Both the position numbers and the translations under genes were made by a program. A stretch of DNA of 24,281 bases from SIG575 sp045632485 (GTDB lineage: Bacteria > Bacillota > Clostridia > Oscillospirales > Acutalibacteraceae): NCBI GenBank assembly GCA_045632485.1, contig JAZQWT010000132.1, forward strand, positions 1-24,281, in the 5' to 3' direction. Below, in pieces: positions 1 to 6,364 of the stretch. Numbering within the stretch: the stretch's first letter is position 1; every line of letters starts with the position of its first letter. The notes below the pieces were generated by a model. It did no database searches, was not told the DNA's origin, and worked only from the letters and a program-made list of their open reading frames with translations.

Positions 1-441
1 TATCCGTTTATATGCAACCATCATTTTAGGAAGCGGATGATTATAAAATTTCATAGCATAGTCAATTTCACGCATTATCTGGGAATCGAAGGGTTTTTCA
101 AGGGAAAATATGTATTCCATTGCATCATTCAAAGATAATGCAACGCGTCGTTTGTAAACAACGCCATCCAATTTTTTCTTTATTTCAAGAAAAACTTTAT
201 CAGTTTTATCAGGCGTACCGTAGCTTCTCAGACGCAGTTTTTCTTTATAAACTTTTGCGTCAATGGAGTTACGTATCAGAAGATTATCAGGTGTGTCAAG
301 ATAGAGGCTGCATATGGTGCTTTCTCCGTGAGAGTCAGGCACAACAAAGCAGCCGATTTTGCTCATCAGCATATCAACTTGTTGAGGATTGAGAAAATAT
401 TTCTTTTCAACCCTTTTGAAAATAAAAATGTCAGACGGCAA
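1..441 (-). CDS. VTC/polyphosphate polymerase domain protein (5' part, cut by window edge)
   Basis: The 147 visible codons read through to base 1 without a stop, so the C-terminal part lies outside the window. The protein resembles the VTC domain (CYTH/triphosphate tunnel superfamily), known in yeast Vtc4 as the polyphosphate polymerase and found in many Firmicutes proteins, often beside CotH or DUF4956 genes. Supporting motifs are RVEKKY near residue 10, a YLDT strand near residue 50, the basic strand KLRLRSYG near residue 73, and VFLEIKKK near residue 89, all typical of the charged tunnel walls. The start is a TTG at 439-441 rather than ATG; an AAGGAGGT ribosome binding site (449-456 on the complementary strand) sits 7 nt upstream, and no in-frame ATG fits as well. 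A cytoplasmic domain is likely in the part seen. Polyphosphate synthesis is inferred from the family; the missing C-terminus could carry other domains. Confidence 0.8.
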   Translation of the reverse strand, partial: MPSDIFIFKRVEKKYFLNPQQVDMLMSKIGCFVVPDSHGESTICSLYLDTPDNLLIRNSIDAKVYKEKLRLRSYGTPDKTDKVFLEIKKKLDGVVYKRRVALSLNDAMEYIFSLEKPFDSQIMREIDYAMKFYNHPLPKMMVAYKRI

Positions 442-554
442 AAATCACACCTCCTTGCCTTGGGAATATCAATAATAAACCCGATAATTTGAAATGTATT
501 TGAGAAAAAATTAAAAATATGTAAATAATATTTTACATTGATTTGCTTTTTTTC

Positions 555-583
555 TTGACAATACGGAAGATTTGATTTATAAT
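555..583 (+). promoter_or_regulatory. Housekeeping promoter of tRNA-Leu
   Basis: A consensus sigma-A-type promoter: TTGACA at 555-560, a 17-nt spacer and TATAAT at 578-583, about 20 nt before the mature tRNA 5' end. It is the best promoter match in the window. The rest of the 442-603 gap is AT-rich and should hold the oppositely directed promoter of the VTC-domain gene, which I could not pin down. Confidence 0.85.
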
Positions 584-603
584 ATTTCCTGTTAATGCGG
601 TGC

Positions 604-690
604 GCCGGTGTGGCGGAATAGGCAGACGCAAGGGACTTAAAATCCCTCGGTGGCAACATCGTACCGGTTCAAGTCCGGTCACCGGCACCA
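604..690 (+). tRNA. tRNA-Leu (anticodon UAA)
   Basis: The acceptor stem GCCGGTG (604-610) pairs with CACCGGC (680-686), followed by discriminator A and an encoded CCA ending at 690. The anticodon arm AGGGA-CTTAAAA-TCCCT places TAA in the wobble-to-third positions, so it reads UUA (and probably UUG). A long variable arm, characteristic of class II leucine tRNAs, precedes the T arm, whose loop is GGTTCAAGTCC. It stands alone, with its own promoter and a rho-independent terminator just downstream. The 3' 22 nt of the gene are repeated 148 bp further on (see the repeat entry). Confidence 0.97.
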
Positions 691-964
691 AATTATAGGT
701 CTTGTAGCTTTCGGTTACAAGGCTTTTTATTTTTTTCGGAAACTTAAAAGGACTTGAACCGCCATCGGCGAAGCCGATTACAATCGTTGCCGAGACGGCA
801 AGCGAAGCGAACGCCGTCAAGTCCGGTCACCGGCACCAAATTATAGGTCTTGTAGCTTTCAGTTACAAGGCTTTTTGTTTTTTCCAGGAACGTAATAGGA
901 CTTGAGCCGCCATCGGCGAAGCCGATTACAATCGTTGCCGAGACGGCAAGCGAGATGAACCATT
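669..964 (+). repeat. 148-bp tandem repeat of the tRNA-Leu 3' tail, terminator and palindromic element
   Basis: Two head-to-tail copies (669-816 and about 817-964) align without gaps and differ at about eight positions before similarity fades near 955. Each copy begins inside the T arm of tRNA-Leu (TCAAGTCCGGTCACCGGC plus ACCA), continues through the tRNA terminator hairpin, and ends in a structured stretch with ATCGGC-GAA-GCCGAT and GCCG-AGA-CGGC hairpins. The first copy also contains an inverted copy of the T arm (GGACTTGAACC, 750-760) that could pair with the tRNA itself (666-676). No open reading frame here looks real, so this explains the gene-free stretch 691-1049. It could be a scar of integration at the tRNA 3' end or expansion of a REP-like palindromic element; the sequence alone does not decide. 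Confidence 0.85.
697..737 (+). terminator. Rho-independent terminator of tRNA-Leu (second copy at 845-885)
   Basis: CTTGTA (701-706) pairs with TACAAG (716-721), extended by wobble pairs on both sides, and is followed by a T-rich run. The duplicated unit carries an almost identical hairpin at 845-885, giving two terminators in series. Confidence 0.8.
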
Positions 965-986
965 AGCAGAAGAATATGTATTCAGG

Positions 987-1016
987 TTGATTTGTTTGTT
1001 AGGATTATGGTATAAT
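987..1016 (+). promoter_or_regulatory. Promoter of the XRE regulator gene
   Basis: TTGATT at 987-992, an 18-nt spacer and a perfect TATAAT at 1011-1016 lie about 35 nt before the regulator start codon. It begins just after the end of the second tRNA-tail repeat copy. Confidence 0.7.
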
Positions 1017-1049
1017 TTCTATAACCAATATTACTAAAGTGAGTTTGTT

Positions 1050-1655
1050 ATGGAATTTAATGAGAAATTACAGCATCTTCGAAAACAAAAAGAAATTACA
1101 CAAGAAGAACTCGCAGCTGCTATTTATGTTTCACGTACTGCTGTTTCAAAATGGGAATCAGGCAGAGGTTATCCGAGCATTGATTCATTGAAGGCGTTAT
1201 CTGAATTTTTCGGAGTAACGATTGATGAACTTTTGTCAGGTGAGGAACTACTTATAATAGCTGAAGAAGATACAAATAAAAAGCGAAATTATTTTCGTGA
1301 TTTAGTGTTCGGTTTGCTTGATATTTGTATTGCAATGTTCTTTTTTATACCTTTCTTCGGTCAGGCTACAAATAAAAATATACAAGCAGTATCACTATTA
1401 TCATTTGTTGAAACATCTTCATATTTGCGGATTATTTATATTGCTATTGTATTTTTAATTGTTACGATGGGAATCTTAACACTTGCTTTACAAAAAAGTC
1501 AGAATACATTCTGGATTAAAAGCAAAAGTAAAATTTCTTTAATATTAAATGCAATAGGAATACTGATTTTTATTATCAGCACACAACCCTATGCAGCAAC
1601 TTTTATGTTCGTGTTGCTCATTATAAAGGTTTTGTTGCTCATAAAATGGCAATGA
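1050..1655 (+). CDS. XRE-family helix-turn-helix regulator with C-terminal membrane domain
   Basis: A 201-aa putative transcription regulator anchored in the membrane. Residues about 3-62 form an XRE/Cro-type helix-turn-helix: TQEELAAAIYVSRTAVSKWE carries the recognition helix, followed by PSIDSLKALSEFFGVTIDELL. After a short charged linker (about 66-82) come four hydrophobic segments at about 84-104, 124-147, 161-178 and 180-200. Membrane-tethered XRE regulators of this design are common in Clostridia and Bacilli; their ligands are mostly unknown. The ATG is supported by AAAGTGAG at 1036-1043 and the promoter above. It is followed, 107 nt later, by a PAP2-like membrane gene in the same direction with no obvious terminator between, so the two may be cotranscribed. 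DNA binding is well supported; the signal sensed is not visible. Confidence 0.85.
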   Translation: MEFNEKLQHLRKQKEITQEELAAAIYVSRTAVSKWESGRGYPSIDSLKALSEFFGVTIDELLSGEELLIIAEEDTNKKRNYFRDLVFGLLDICIAMFFFIPFFGQATNKNIQAVSLLSFVETSSYLRIIYIAIVFLIVTMGILTLALQKSQNTFWIKSKSKISLILNAIGILIFIISTQPYAATFMFVLLIIKVLLLIKWQ

Positions 1656-1664
1656 TACGGAAAG

Positions 1665-1680
1665 TGTCACTTGTGTGACA
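1665..1680. promoter_or_regulatory. 16-bp perfect dyad between regulator and PAP2 genes
   Basis: TGTCAC-TTGT-GTGACA is a perfect 6-bp inverted repeat with a 4-nt centre, 10 nt after the regulator stop codon. It could be an operator (possibly for the adjacent XRE protein) or a small RNA hairpin; no T run follows, so it is not a terminator. Function is a guess. Confidence 0.35.
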
Positions 1681-1762
1681 TCCCGTTTCTTGTGTTTGTT
1701 CATACCTTCCTTTAGACTTGATTCAGGCGAAAGCCAAAAATTTAAAAGGTAGGTTGACAAAA

Positions 1763-2413
1763 ATGAGAAAAGATAATCAGAAAACTCTTTATACCGCAAT
1801 TTGTACGCTTGCTGTATTTTTGTTGTGGACGACAGCAATTCAATTTATTGATGTTAAAGCAATCGGTCCGCAAAACTCCACTGTCGGCTTTGCAACACTT
1901 AATCAGTTTATTCACAATCTTACAGGTGTTAATATGTCGCTTTACACGATTACAGATTGGTTAGGTCTGGTTCCGCTAGGCTTCGCTATGGGATTTGCTG
2001 TGCTTGGATTTATACAGTGGATTAAGAGAAAACGAATTCTGAAAGTTGATTACAGCATTCTTGTTCTCGGCGGTTTTTATGTTCTTGTAATTGCAATGTA
2101 CATTTTCTTTGAAATGTTTGTTGTAAACTACAGACCAATACTGATAAACGGCTTTCTGGAAGCATCTTATCCGTCGACAACCACTATGCTTGTAATGTGT
2201 ATTATGCCGACTGCAATTATGCAATTTAATAATCGTATCAAAAATGAAACACTGAAAAAACTTATTTCTATATTAATTATTGTTTTTATTATTTTTATGG
2301 TTATCGGCAGAATTCTTTCAGGTGTACATTGGATTACTGATATAATTGGCGGTACAATACTCAGCTGTGGACTTGTAATGATGTATTGTTTTATCAGCGA
2401 ACTTAAAAATTGA
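1763..2413 (+). CDS. PAP2-family (phosphatidic acid phosphatase type 2) membrane protein with altered motifs
   Basis: A 216-aa integral membrane protein with about six hydrophobic segments. The third PAP2 signature is present: GRILSGVHWITDI (about 182-194) holds R183, the nucleophile-type H189 and D193 in family spacing. The first signature keeps R124-P125, but the lysine expected seven residues before is Glu117. In the second, the usual PSGH reads PSTT (137-140), so the general-acid histidine is Thr140. PAP2 enzymes dephosphorylate lipid phosphates such as phosphatidate or undecaprenyl pyrophosphate at the outer membrane face; whether this one is active is uncertain. The ATG at 1763 has AAGGTAGG upstream; a TTG at 1718 in the same frame lacks a ribosome binding site. 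It lies behind a membrane-bound XRE regulator and ends before a strong terminator. Confidence 0.75.
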   Translation: MRKDNQKTLYTAICTLAVFLLWTTAIQFIDVKAIGPQNSTVGFATLNQFIHNLTGVNMSLYTITDWLGLVPLGFAMGFAVLGFIQWIKRKRILKVDYSILVLGGFYVLVIAMYIFFEMFVVNYRPILINGFLEASYPSTTTMLVMCIMPTAIMQFNNRIKNETLKKLISILIIVFIIFMVIGRILSGVHWITDIIGGTILSCGLVMMYCFISELKN

Positions 2414-2426
2414 GTTAAACGACGGC

Positions 2427-2468
2427 CAAAAAACAAGTAAGATGCTTAAGCGTCTTGCTTGTTTTTGT
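2427..2468 (+). terminator. Terminator after the PAP2-like gene
   Basis: ACAAGTAAGATGC and GCGTCTTGCTTGT form a long stem with a TTAA loop and one or two imperfect pairs, followed by TTTTTG. The rest of the gap to 2714 (about 250 bp) is very AT-rich; apart from the efflux promoter near its end I see nothing coding in it. Confidence 0.85.
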
Positions 2469-2647
2469 TTCATATGCATCTGTCAAAAATATACGTTTTT
2501 CGCCAGAAAAACACAAACCTCCACAATATAATCAATTATAAAACTTTGCATTTATAAAGTCAATTCTAATAATTGTTTTTTATTTCTTTTTTCTACGATG
2601 TTTTTGTTGTGCAAATGTTAATTTTCTTTAAAAAATTATTTATTTGT

Positions 2648-2676
2648 TTTACTTTTTCTGCATAGTATGTTAGAAT
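2648..2676 (+). promoter_or_regulatory. Promoter of the ABC efflux operon
   Basis: TTTACT (2648-2653), 17 nt, then TAGAAT (2671-2676) preceded by TGT, an extended -10 element. The ribosome binding site AGGAGG (2699-2704) and the adaptor ATG follow. Confidence 0.6.
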
Positions 2677-2714
2677 GATATAGTAAGATAATAGGGATAG
2701 GAGGCTCTTTCTTT

Positions 2715-4316
2715 ATGAACAAAAAATGGAGTAAAAAGAAAAAAGTTGTAGCGGTAATTTTAATTTTTATTGTGCTTGCACTTGCTGCTGCGGTTTTGTA
2801 CATAGCATTTAAACCTGAAGATCCGATTATTACACAGATTACAGAAATCGAAACAGGAGATATTACGGAGACTTTCGATACTACAGCTATAGTTCAGTCG
2901 GGCAATCAGGATTCATACGAAATCTTTGAGGGCGTGAAAGTCAATAAAGTTAATGTGCGTGTCGGAGATAACGTAAAAAAAGGTGATGTGCTTGCAACTT
3001 TTGATACATCAAGCCTCAGAAAAGTTCTCAATGAAAAGAGAAATGCATATAACACAGCTTATAAAGCATATTCAGATTATGTAAACGGTGCAAATGTGGC
3101 TTCAACACAGCTTACAGACATTTCTTCCCAGGTTGCTGCTCTCGAAAAAGAAATTATTGTTTTGGAAAAGAAAGTGAATGCAGAGAAACAATCAACTGCA
3201 GGTAATACAGGAAGTGCTTCCGGTGAAGTAAGCGAAAAAGACCTTGAAGAGTTACGAGAGGCAATCAAAGACCTTCTCGGAAACAAAAAAATGAGTGATA
3301 GAATTATTGATTCAATTCTTTCTTCCGGTGGCTCAACAGCACAGATGATATCTGCACTTAAAGGGATGCTTAATTCACCAAGCTTTGATATGTCGATGCT
3401 TAATTCCATGACTGCATCAATAATGAGTGAAAATGAAAAACTCCTTATCCAGAAGGAATTTGAACTTGTTCAGCTTAAAGTACAGGAAAGTGTTCTTATG
3501 ACACAGTCAGCGGATGCTCTTGTAAGTGTTTATAAAACAATAGCAGATTCTGCATACGAGTCTTACCTTTCACTTCAGTCACAGTACGACGAATTCAGCA
3601 AGGGCTGGGTAGCTAAAGAAGACGGCTTCGTTCGCGAGGTTAATATCAAAGAAGGTGAAACAGTAGTAAATGCTTCATCATCTTCTGCAGCAAATCTTGA
3701 TATTACTTCAATTCTTGCATCAGTTACAAGCGGAAACTTTGATATTGCAGATATCGTTTCATCTTTTGCAGGACAGTCTAAAAAGGGTATTGTGCTTGAA
3801 TACTATCCCCTTGAAGCAACTTTTGAAATAAGCAAATATGATATTTCAAAAATTTCAATGGACCAGAAGGTTACTGTTACAACAGCGGATGGCAAAAAAT
3901 TTGATGCAAAAGTAAATTATATCAGTGCTGTAGCTGACAGCTCATCAGGCGGATTCAATATAAATTCACTTATGGGCTCAGGCGGTGCTGCAACAAATAC
4001 ACTTGCTGCAAAAGTTGTAATTGATAAAGCAGACAGAAGTGTTATCATCGGTATGGATGTTGAACTTTCTGCAGCTCTTGAAACAAAGAAAGATGTAAAA
4101 CTTGTTCCTGTTGAAGCAATTCAGTATGACAATGAATCAGGATATTATGTTTTCAAATATAACGCAGATGAAGAAGTTATCGAAAAAACATCTGTTGTTG
4201 TAGGTCTTTTTGATGGTATAAACTATGAGGTTATTGAAGGCCTTGAAAAAGGTGACCAGATTGTCAGAGCACCTTCAATGGTAATGAAAGACGGTCAGAG
4301 AGTGCTTCCCGGTTAA
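2715..4316 (+). CDS. MacA/HlyD-like periplasmic-adaptor-type subunit of ABC efflux system
   Basis: A 533-aa membrane-fusion (adaptor) protein. Residues 1-10 are basic, a signal-anchor helix spans about 11-31, and the rest is outside the membrane. A biotinyl/lipoyl half-motif (VNVRVGDNVKKGDVLATFD, about 79-97) precedes a helical hairpin region (about 100-295), and the second lipoyl half (DGFVREVNIKEGETV) follows at 303-317. A beta-barrel and membrane-proximal domain end at LPG. It is longer than classic MacA (about 370 aa): extra Ser/Gly/Met-rich pieces lie at about 160-240, 318-356 and 408-428. In Gram-positive cells such adaptors pair with MacB-type permeases to export peptides, antibiotics or toxins, without an outer-membrane partner. 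AGGAGG sits 10 nt before the ATG. The permease gene starts 20 nt downstream, which supports one operon. The substrate cannot be told. Confidence 0.88.
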   Translation: MNKKWSKKKKVVAVILIFIVLALAAAVLYIAFKPEDPIITQITEIETGDITETFDTTAIVQSGNQDSYEIFEGVKVNKVNVRVGDNVKKGDVLATFDTSSLRKVLNEKRNAYNTAYKAYSDYVNGANVASTQLTDISSQVAALEKEIIVLEKKVNAEKQSTAGNTGSASGEVSEKDLEELREAIKDLLGNKKMSDRIIDSILSSGGSTAQMISALKGMLNSPSFDMSMLNSMTASIMSENEKLLIQKEFELVQLKVQESVLMTQSADALVSVYKTIADSAYESYLSLQSQYDEFSKGWVAKEDGFVREVNIKEGETVVNASSSSAANLDITSILASVTSGNFDIADIVSSFAGQSKKGIVLEYYPLEATFEISKYDISKISMDQKVTVTTADGKKFDAKVNYISAVADSSSGGFNINSLMGSGGAATNTLAAKVVIDKADRSVIIGMDVELSAALETKKDVKLVPVEAIQYDNESGYYVFKYNADEEVIEKTSVVVGLFDGINYEVIEGLEKGDQIVRAPSMVMKDGQRVLPG

Positions 4317-4336
4317 TTCAAAAGGAGGAGAATAGC

Positions 4337-5578
4337 GTGAATATCATTGAAAATATACGCATAGCGATATTCAGCATTAAAACTAACATAATGCGTTCCC
4401 TCCTGACAATGCTCGGAATTATAATCGGTGTTGCATCTGTGATTGCAGTTGTTACGGTTGGTAACGGCGGACGTGATTACATTATAGATATGCTCAGTAG
4501 TATGGGCTCGAATATGATTACTATAACAGTAAAATCAGAGGCAGCTCCTGATGAATATATTTCAAAAGCAGATATAAAGGCACTTAAGCAAATTGAAGGT
4601 GTCAGATGTATTTCTCAGATGGGATACGGAATAGGCTCAGGCTCTACAGACTTTGCAAACGCAGACGTTGCCATAGCTATCGGTGGTAATACAGATTTGC
4701 AGACTGTTATGATGGCAAAAACAAAAAAAGGCAGATTTTTCTCTGAAGAAGAATATGATTCAGGTGCAAAGGTCTGTGTTATGCCCAACATTATGGCATC
4801 AATGCTTTTCGGCACAACAGACTGTGTTGGTAAATATTTTAATCTTACTGTAAATGACCAGACAGTTCAGCTTAAGCTTATTGGTCTTTATGATGCGGCT
4901 GCATCAGAAGATATGACTGATATGATGATGGAAAGTATGGCAGGTATGGCAAATATGGATGTGGCAAGTGCTGCTATGCTTCTTGTGCCTCAGACATTGC
5001 TTGATACCATGATGGGTACAACAGATAAATATAATATGATTTATGTTATGGCTGATGATGACAGCCAGCTGGAAGCAATTGGTAACATTGTTTCAAATGT
5101 GCTTTATTCAAGAAACAATAACTTCGGTTCAGGTCTTTATATGGTGCAGAATATGGCAACATATATCGATATGCTTGATAGTGTTATCCGTATTCTTACA
5201 ATATTTATCGCAGGTGTGAGTGCAATTTCATTGCTTGTAGGCGGTATAGGCGTTATGAACATAATGCTTGTATCCGTAACGGAAAGAACACGTGAAATCG
5301 GTATACGAAAATCCCTGGGCGCCAAAACATCCACAATTATGTTCCAGTTTCTTACGGAATCAGTGATCCTCTGTCTTATAGGCGGTATAATAGGGCTTAT
5401 GCTTGGCGTTGTGGGTGCGTATTCTATAGCAAGTATTATGAAAATAAGTGTCAGTCTGCAGGCAAGTACGGTGGCTATTGCAGTAGGCTTCTCAAGTGCA
5501 ATCGGTATTTTCTTCGGAATTTATCCTGCAAGACGTGCTGCAAAGATGTTGCCGATTGATGCGTTGAGACACGAATAA
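4337..5578 (+). CDS. MacB-like ABC transporter permease
   Basis: A 413-aa permease with MacB/FtsX topology: one N-terminal membrane helix (about 20-42, including MLGIIIGVASVIAV), a large extracytoplasmic MacB-PCD-like domain (about 45-280), and three C-terminal helices (about 284-310, 337-365, 377-396). The conserved coupling segment TERTREIGIRKSLGAK (315-330) links to the ATPase. The start is GTG, preceded by AAAGGAGGAG. An oddity is the Met-rich run at 193-208 (7 Met in 16 residues) in the outer domain. MacB-type transporters work by mechanotransmission, moving substrates from the membrane outer face with the adaptor. Lacking a fused ATPase, it uses the separate subunit encoded 18 nt downstream. 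The family call is firm; the exported compound is unknown. Confidence 0.9.
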   Translation: MNIIENIRIAIFSIKTNIMRSLLTMLGIIIGVASVIAVVTVGNGGRDYIIDMLSSMGSNMITITVKSEAAPDEYISKADIKALKQIEGVRCISQMGYGIGSGSTDFANADVAIAIGGNTDLQTVMMAKTKKGRFFSEEEYDSGAKVCVMPNIMASMLFGTTDCVGKYFNLTVNDQTVQLKLIGLYDAAASEDMTDMMMESMAGMANMDVASAAMLLVPQTLLDTMMGTTDKYNMIYVMADDDSQLEAIGNIVSNVLYSRNNNFGSGLYMVQNMATYIDMLDSVIRILTIFIAGVSAISLLVGGIGVMNIMLVSVTERTREIGIRKSLGAKTSTIMFQFLTESVILCLIGGIIGLMLGVVGAYSIASIMKISVSLQASTVAIAVGFSSAIGIFFGIYPARRAAKMLPIDALRHE

Positions 5579-5596
5579 TTTTCGGGAGGTTGAATT

Positions 5597-6280
5597 ATGG
5601 CTTTAATTGAAATTAAAGATGTATACAAAATTTATAATCCCGGAGAGAACGAAGTGCGTGCTCTTGACGGAGTGAATCTGACAATCGACGAAGGTGAGTT
5701 TGTTGCTATTATCGGTCAGTCGGGTTCAGGTAAATCAACTCTTATGAATACTCTCGGTCTTCTTGACAGACCTACAAGTGGTGAGTATTTCCTTTCCGGC
5801 AGAGATGTTGCAACGCTGACAGATGATGAGCAGTCTGAAATCAGAAATAAGCAAATAGGATTTATTTTCCAGGGATTCAATCTGATTCCCAGTCTTACTG
5901 CTATAGATAATGTTGAATTGCCTCTTGTTTACAGAGGAATGAAGAGGGAGGAAAGAAACCGTCTTTCCACAGAAGCACTTGAAAGGGTAGGGCTTTCAAA
6001 ACGCCTTTACCACAGACCGTCACAGATGTCAGGCGGACAGCAGCAGAGAGTGGCTATAGCAAGGGCTGTTGCAGCAAAGCCTCCCGTGATTCTTGCTGAT
6101 GAGCCTACAGGTAACCTTGACTCTTCTTCGGGACGTGAAGTTATGAGAATTCTTCACGAACTCAGCGATGAAGGCAGAACGATAATTCTTATTACTCACG
6201 ATAACGATATTGCAAAAGAGGCAAACAGGGTTATCCGTATTCAGGACGGTAAGATTATCAGCGATACAACAAATGAATAA
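5597..6280 (+). CDS. MacB/LolD-type ABC transporter ATP-binding protein
   Basis: A complete 227-aa nucleotide-binding subunit that powers the upstream permease. Walker A is GQSGSGKST (40-48), the Q loop is Gln92 in FQGFNL, the signature is SGGQQQ (145-150), Walker B plus catalytic Glu is ILADEPTGNLD (D168, E169), and the switch histidine is H201 in THD. The sequence around the Q loop and the DEPTGNLD ending are typical of the MacB/LolD/FtsE group rather than nutrient importers. GGGAGG precedes the ATG. It is the last gene of the operon and is followed at once by a strong terminator. All catalytic residues are intact. Confidence 0.95.
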   Translation: MALIEIKDVYKIYNPGENEVRALDGVNLTIDEGEFVAIIGQSGSGKSTLMNTLGLLDRPTSGEYFLSGRDVATLTDDEQSEIRNKQIGFIFQGFNLIPSLTAIDNVELPLVYRGMKREERNRLSTEALERVGLSKRLYHRPSQMSGGQQQRVAIARAVAAKPPVILADEPTGNLDSSSGREVMRILHELSDEGRTIILITHDNDIAKEANRVIRIQDGKIISDTTNE

Positions 6281-6290
6281 TTAATAAGAA

Positions 6291-6320
6291 GCACCCGTTG
6301 AAACAATGGGTGCTTTTGTT
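6291..6320 (+). terminator. Terminator of the ABC efflux operon
   Basis: GCACCC (6291-6296) pairs with GGGTGC (6308-6313), extended by a TTG/CAA step, followed by TTTTGTT. It separates the operon from the GH27 gene. Confidence 0.85.
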
Positions 6321-6347
6321 GCAAAAAGTATATAATTGTAGTAAAAT
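6319..6347 (+). promoter_or_regulatory. Candidate promoter of the GH27 gene
   Basis: TTGCAA (6319-6324), 17 nt, TAAAAT (6342-6347), directly after the efflux terminator and 17 nt before the GH27 start. A TATAAT at 6331 is an alternative -10 but has no fitting -35. Confidence 0.5.
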
Positions 6348-6364
6348 AATTTAAGGTGATATAT

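Noticed and set aside
120..392. Plus-strand frame opposite the VTC-domain gene
   Set aside because: It is antisense to a well-supported coding frame and shows no motif of its own.
533..820. Minus-strand open frame across the tRNA-Leu and its repeat
   Set aside because: It runs antisense through the tRNA and the palindromic repeat; its composition follows the repeat and no ribosome binding site or family match is evident.
669..840. Integrated mobile element between tRNA-derived att sites
   Set aside because: The direct repeats are adjacent, with no integrase or cargo between them, so at most a scar is present.
2470..2640. Riboswitch or leader RNA before the efflux operon
   Set aside because: The region is AT-rich but has no conserved riboswitch core or strong hairpin, and the candidate promoter lies downstream of it.
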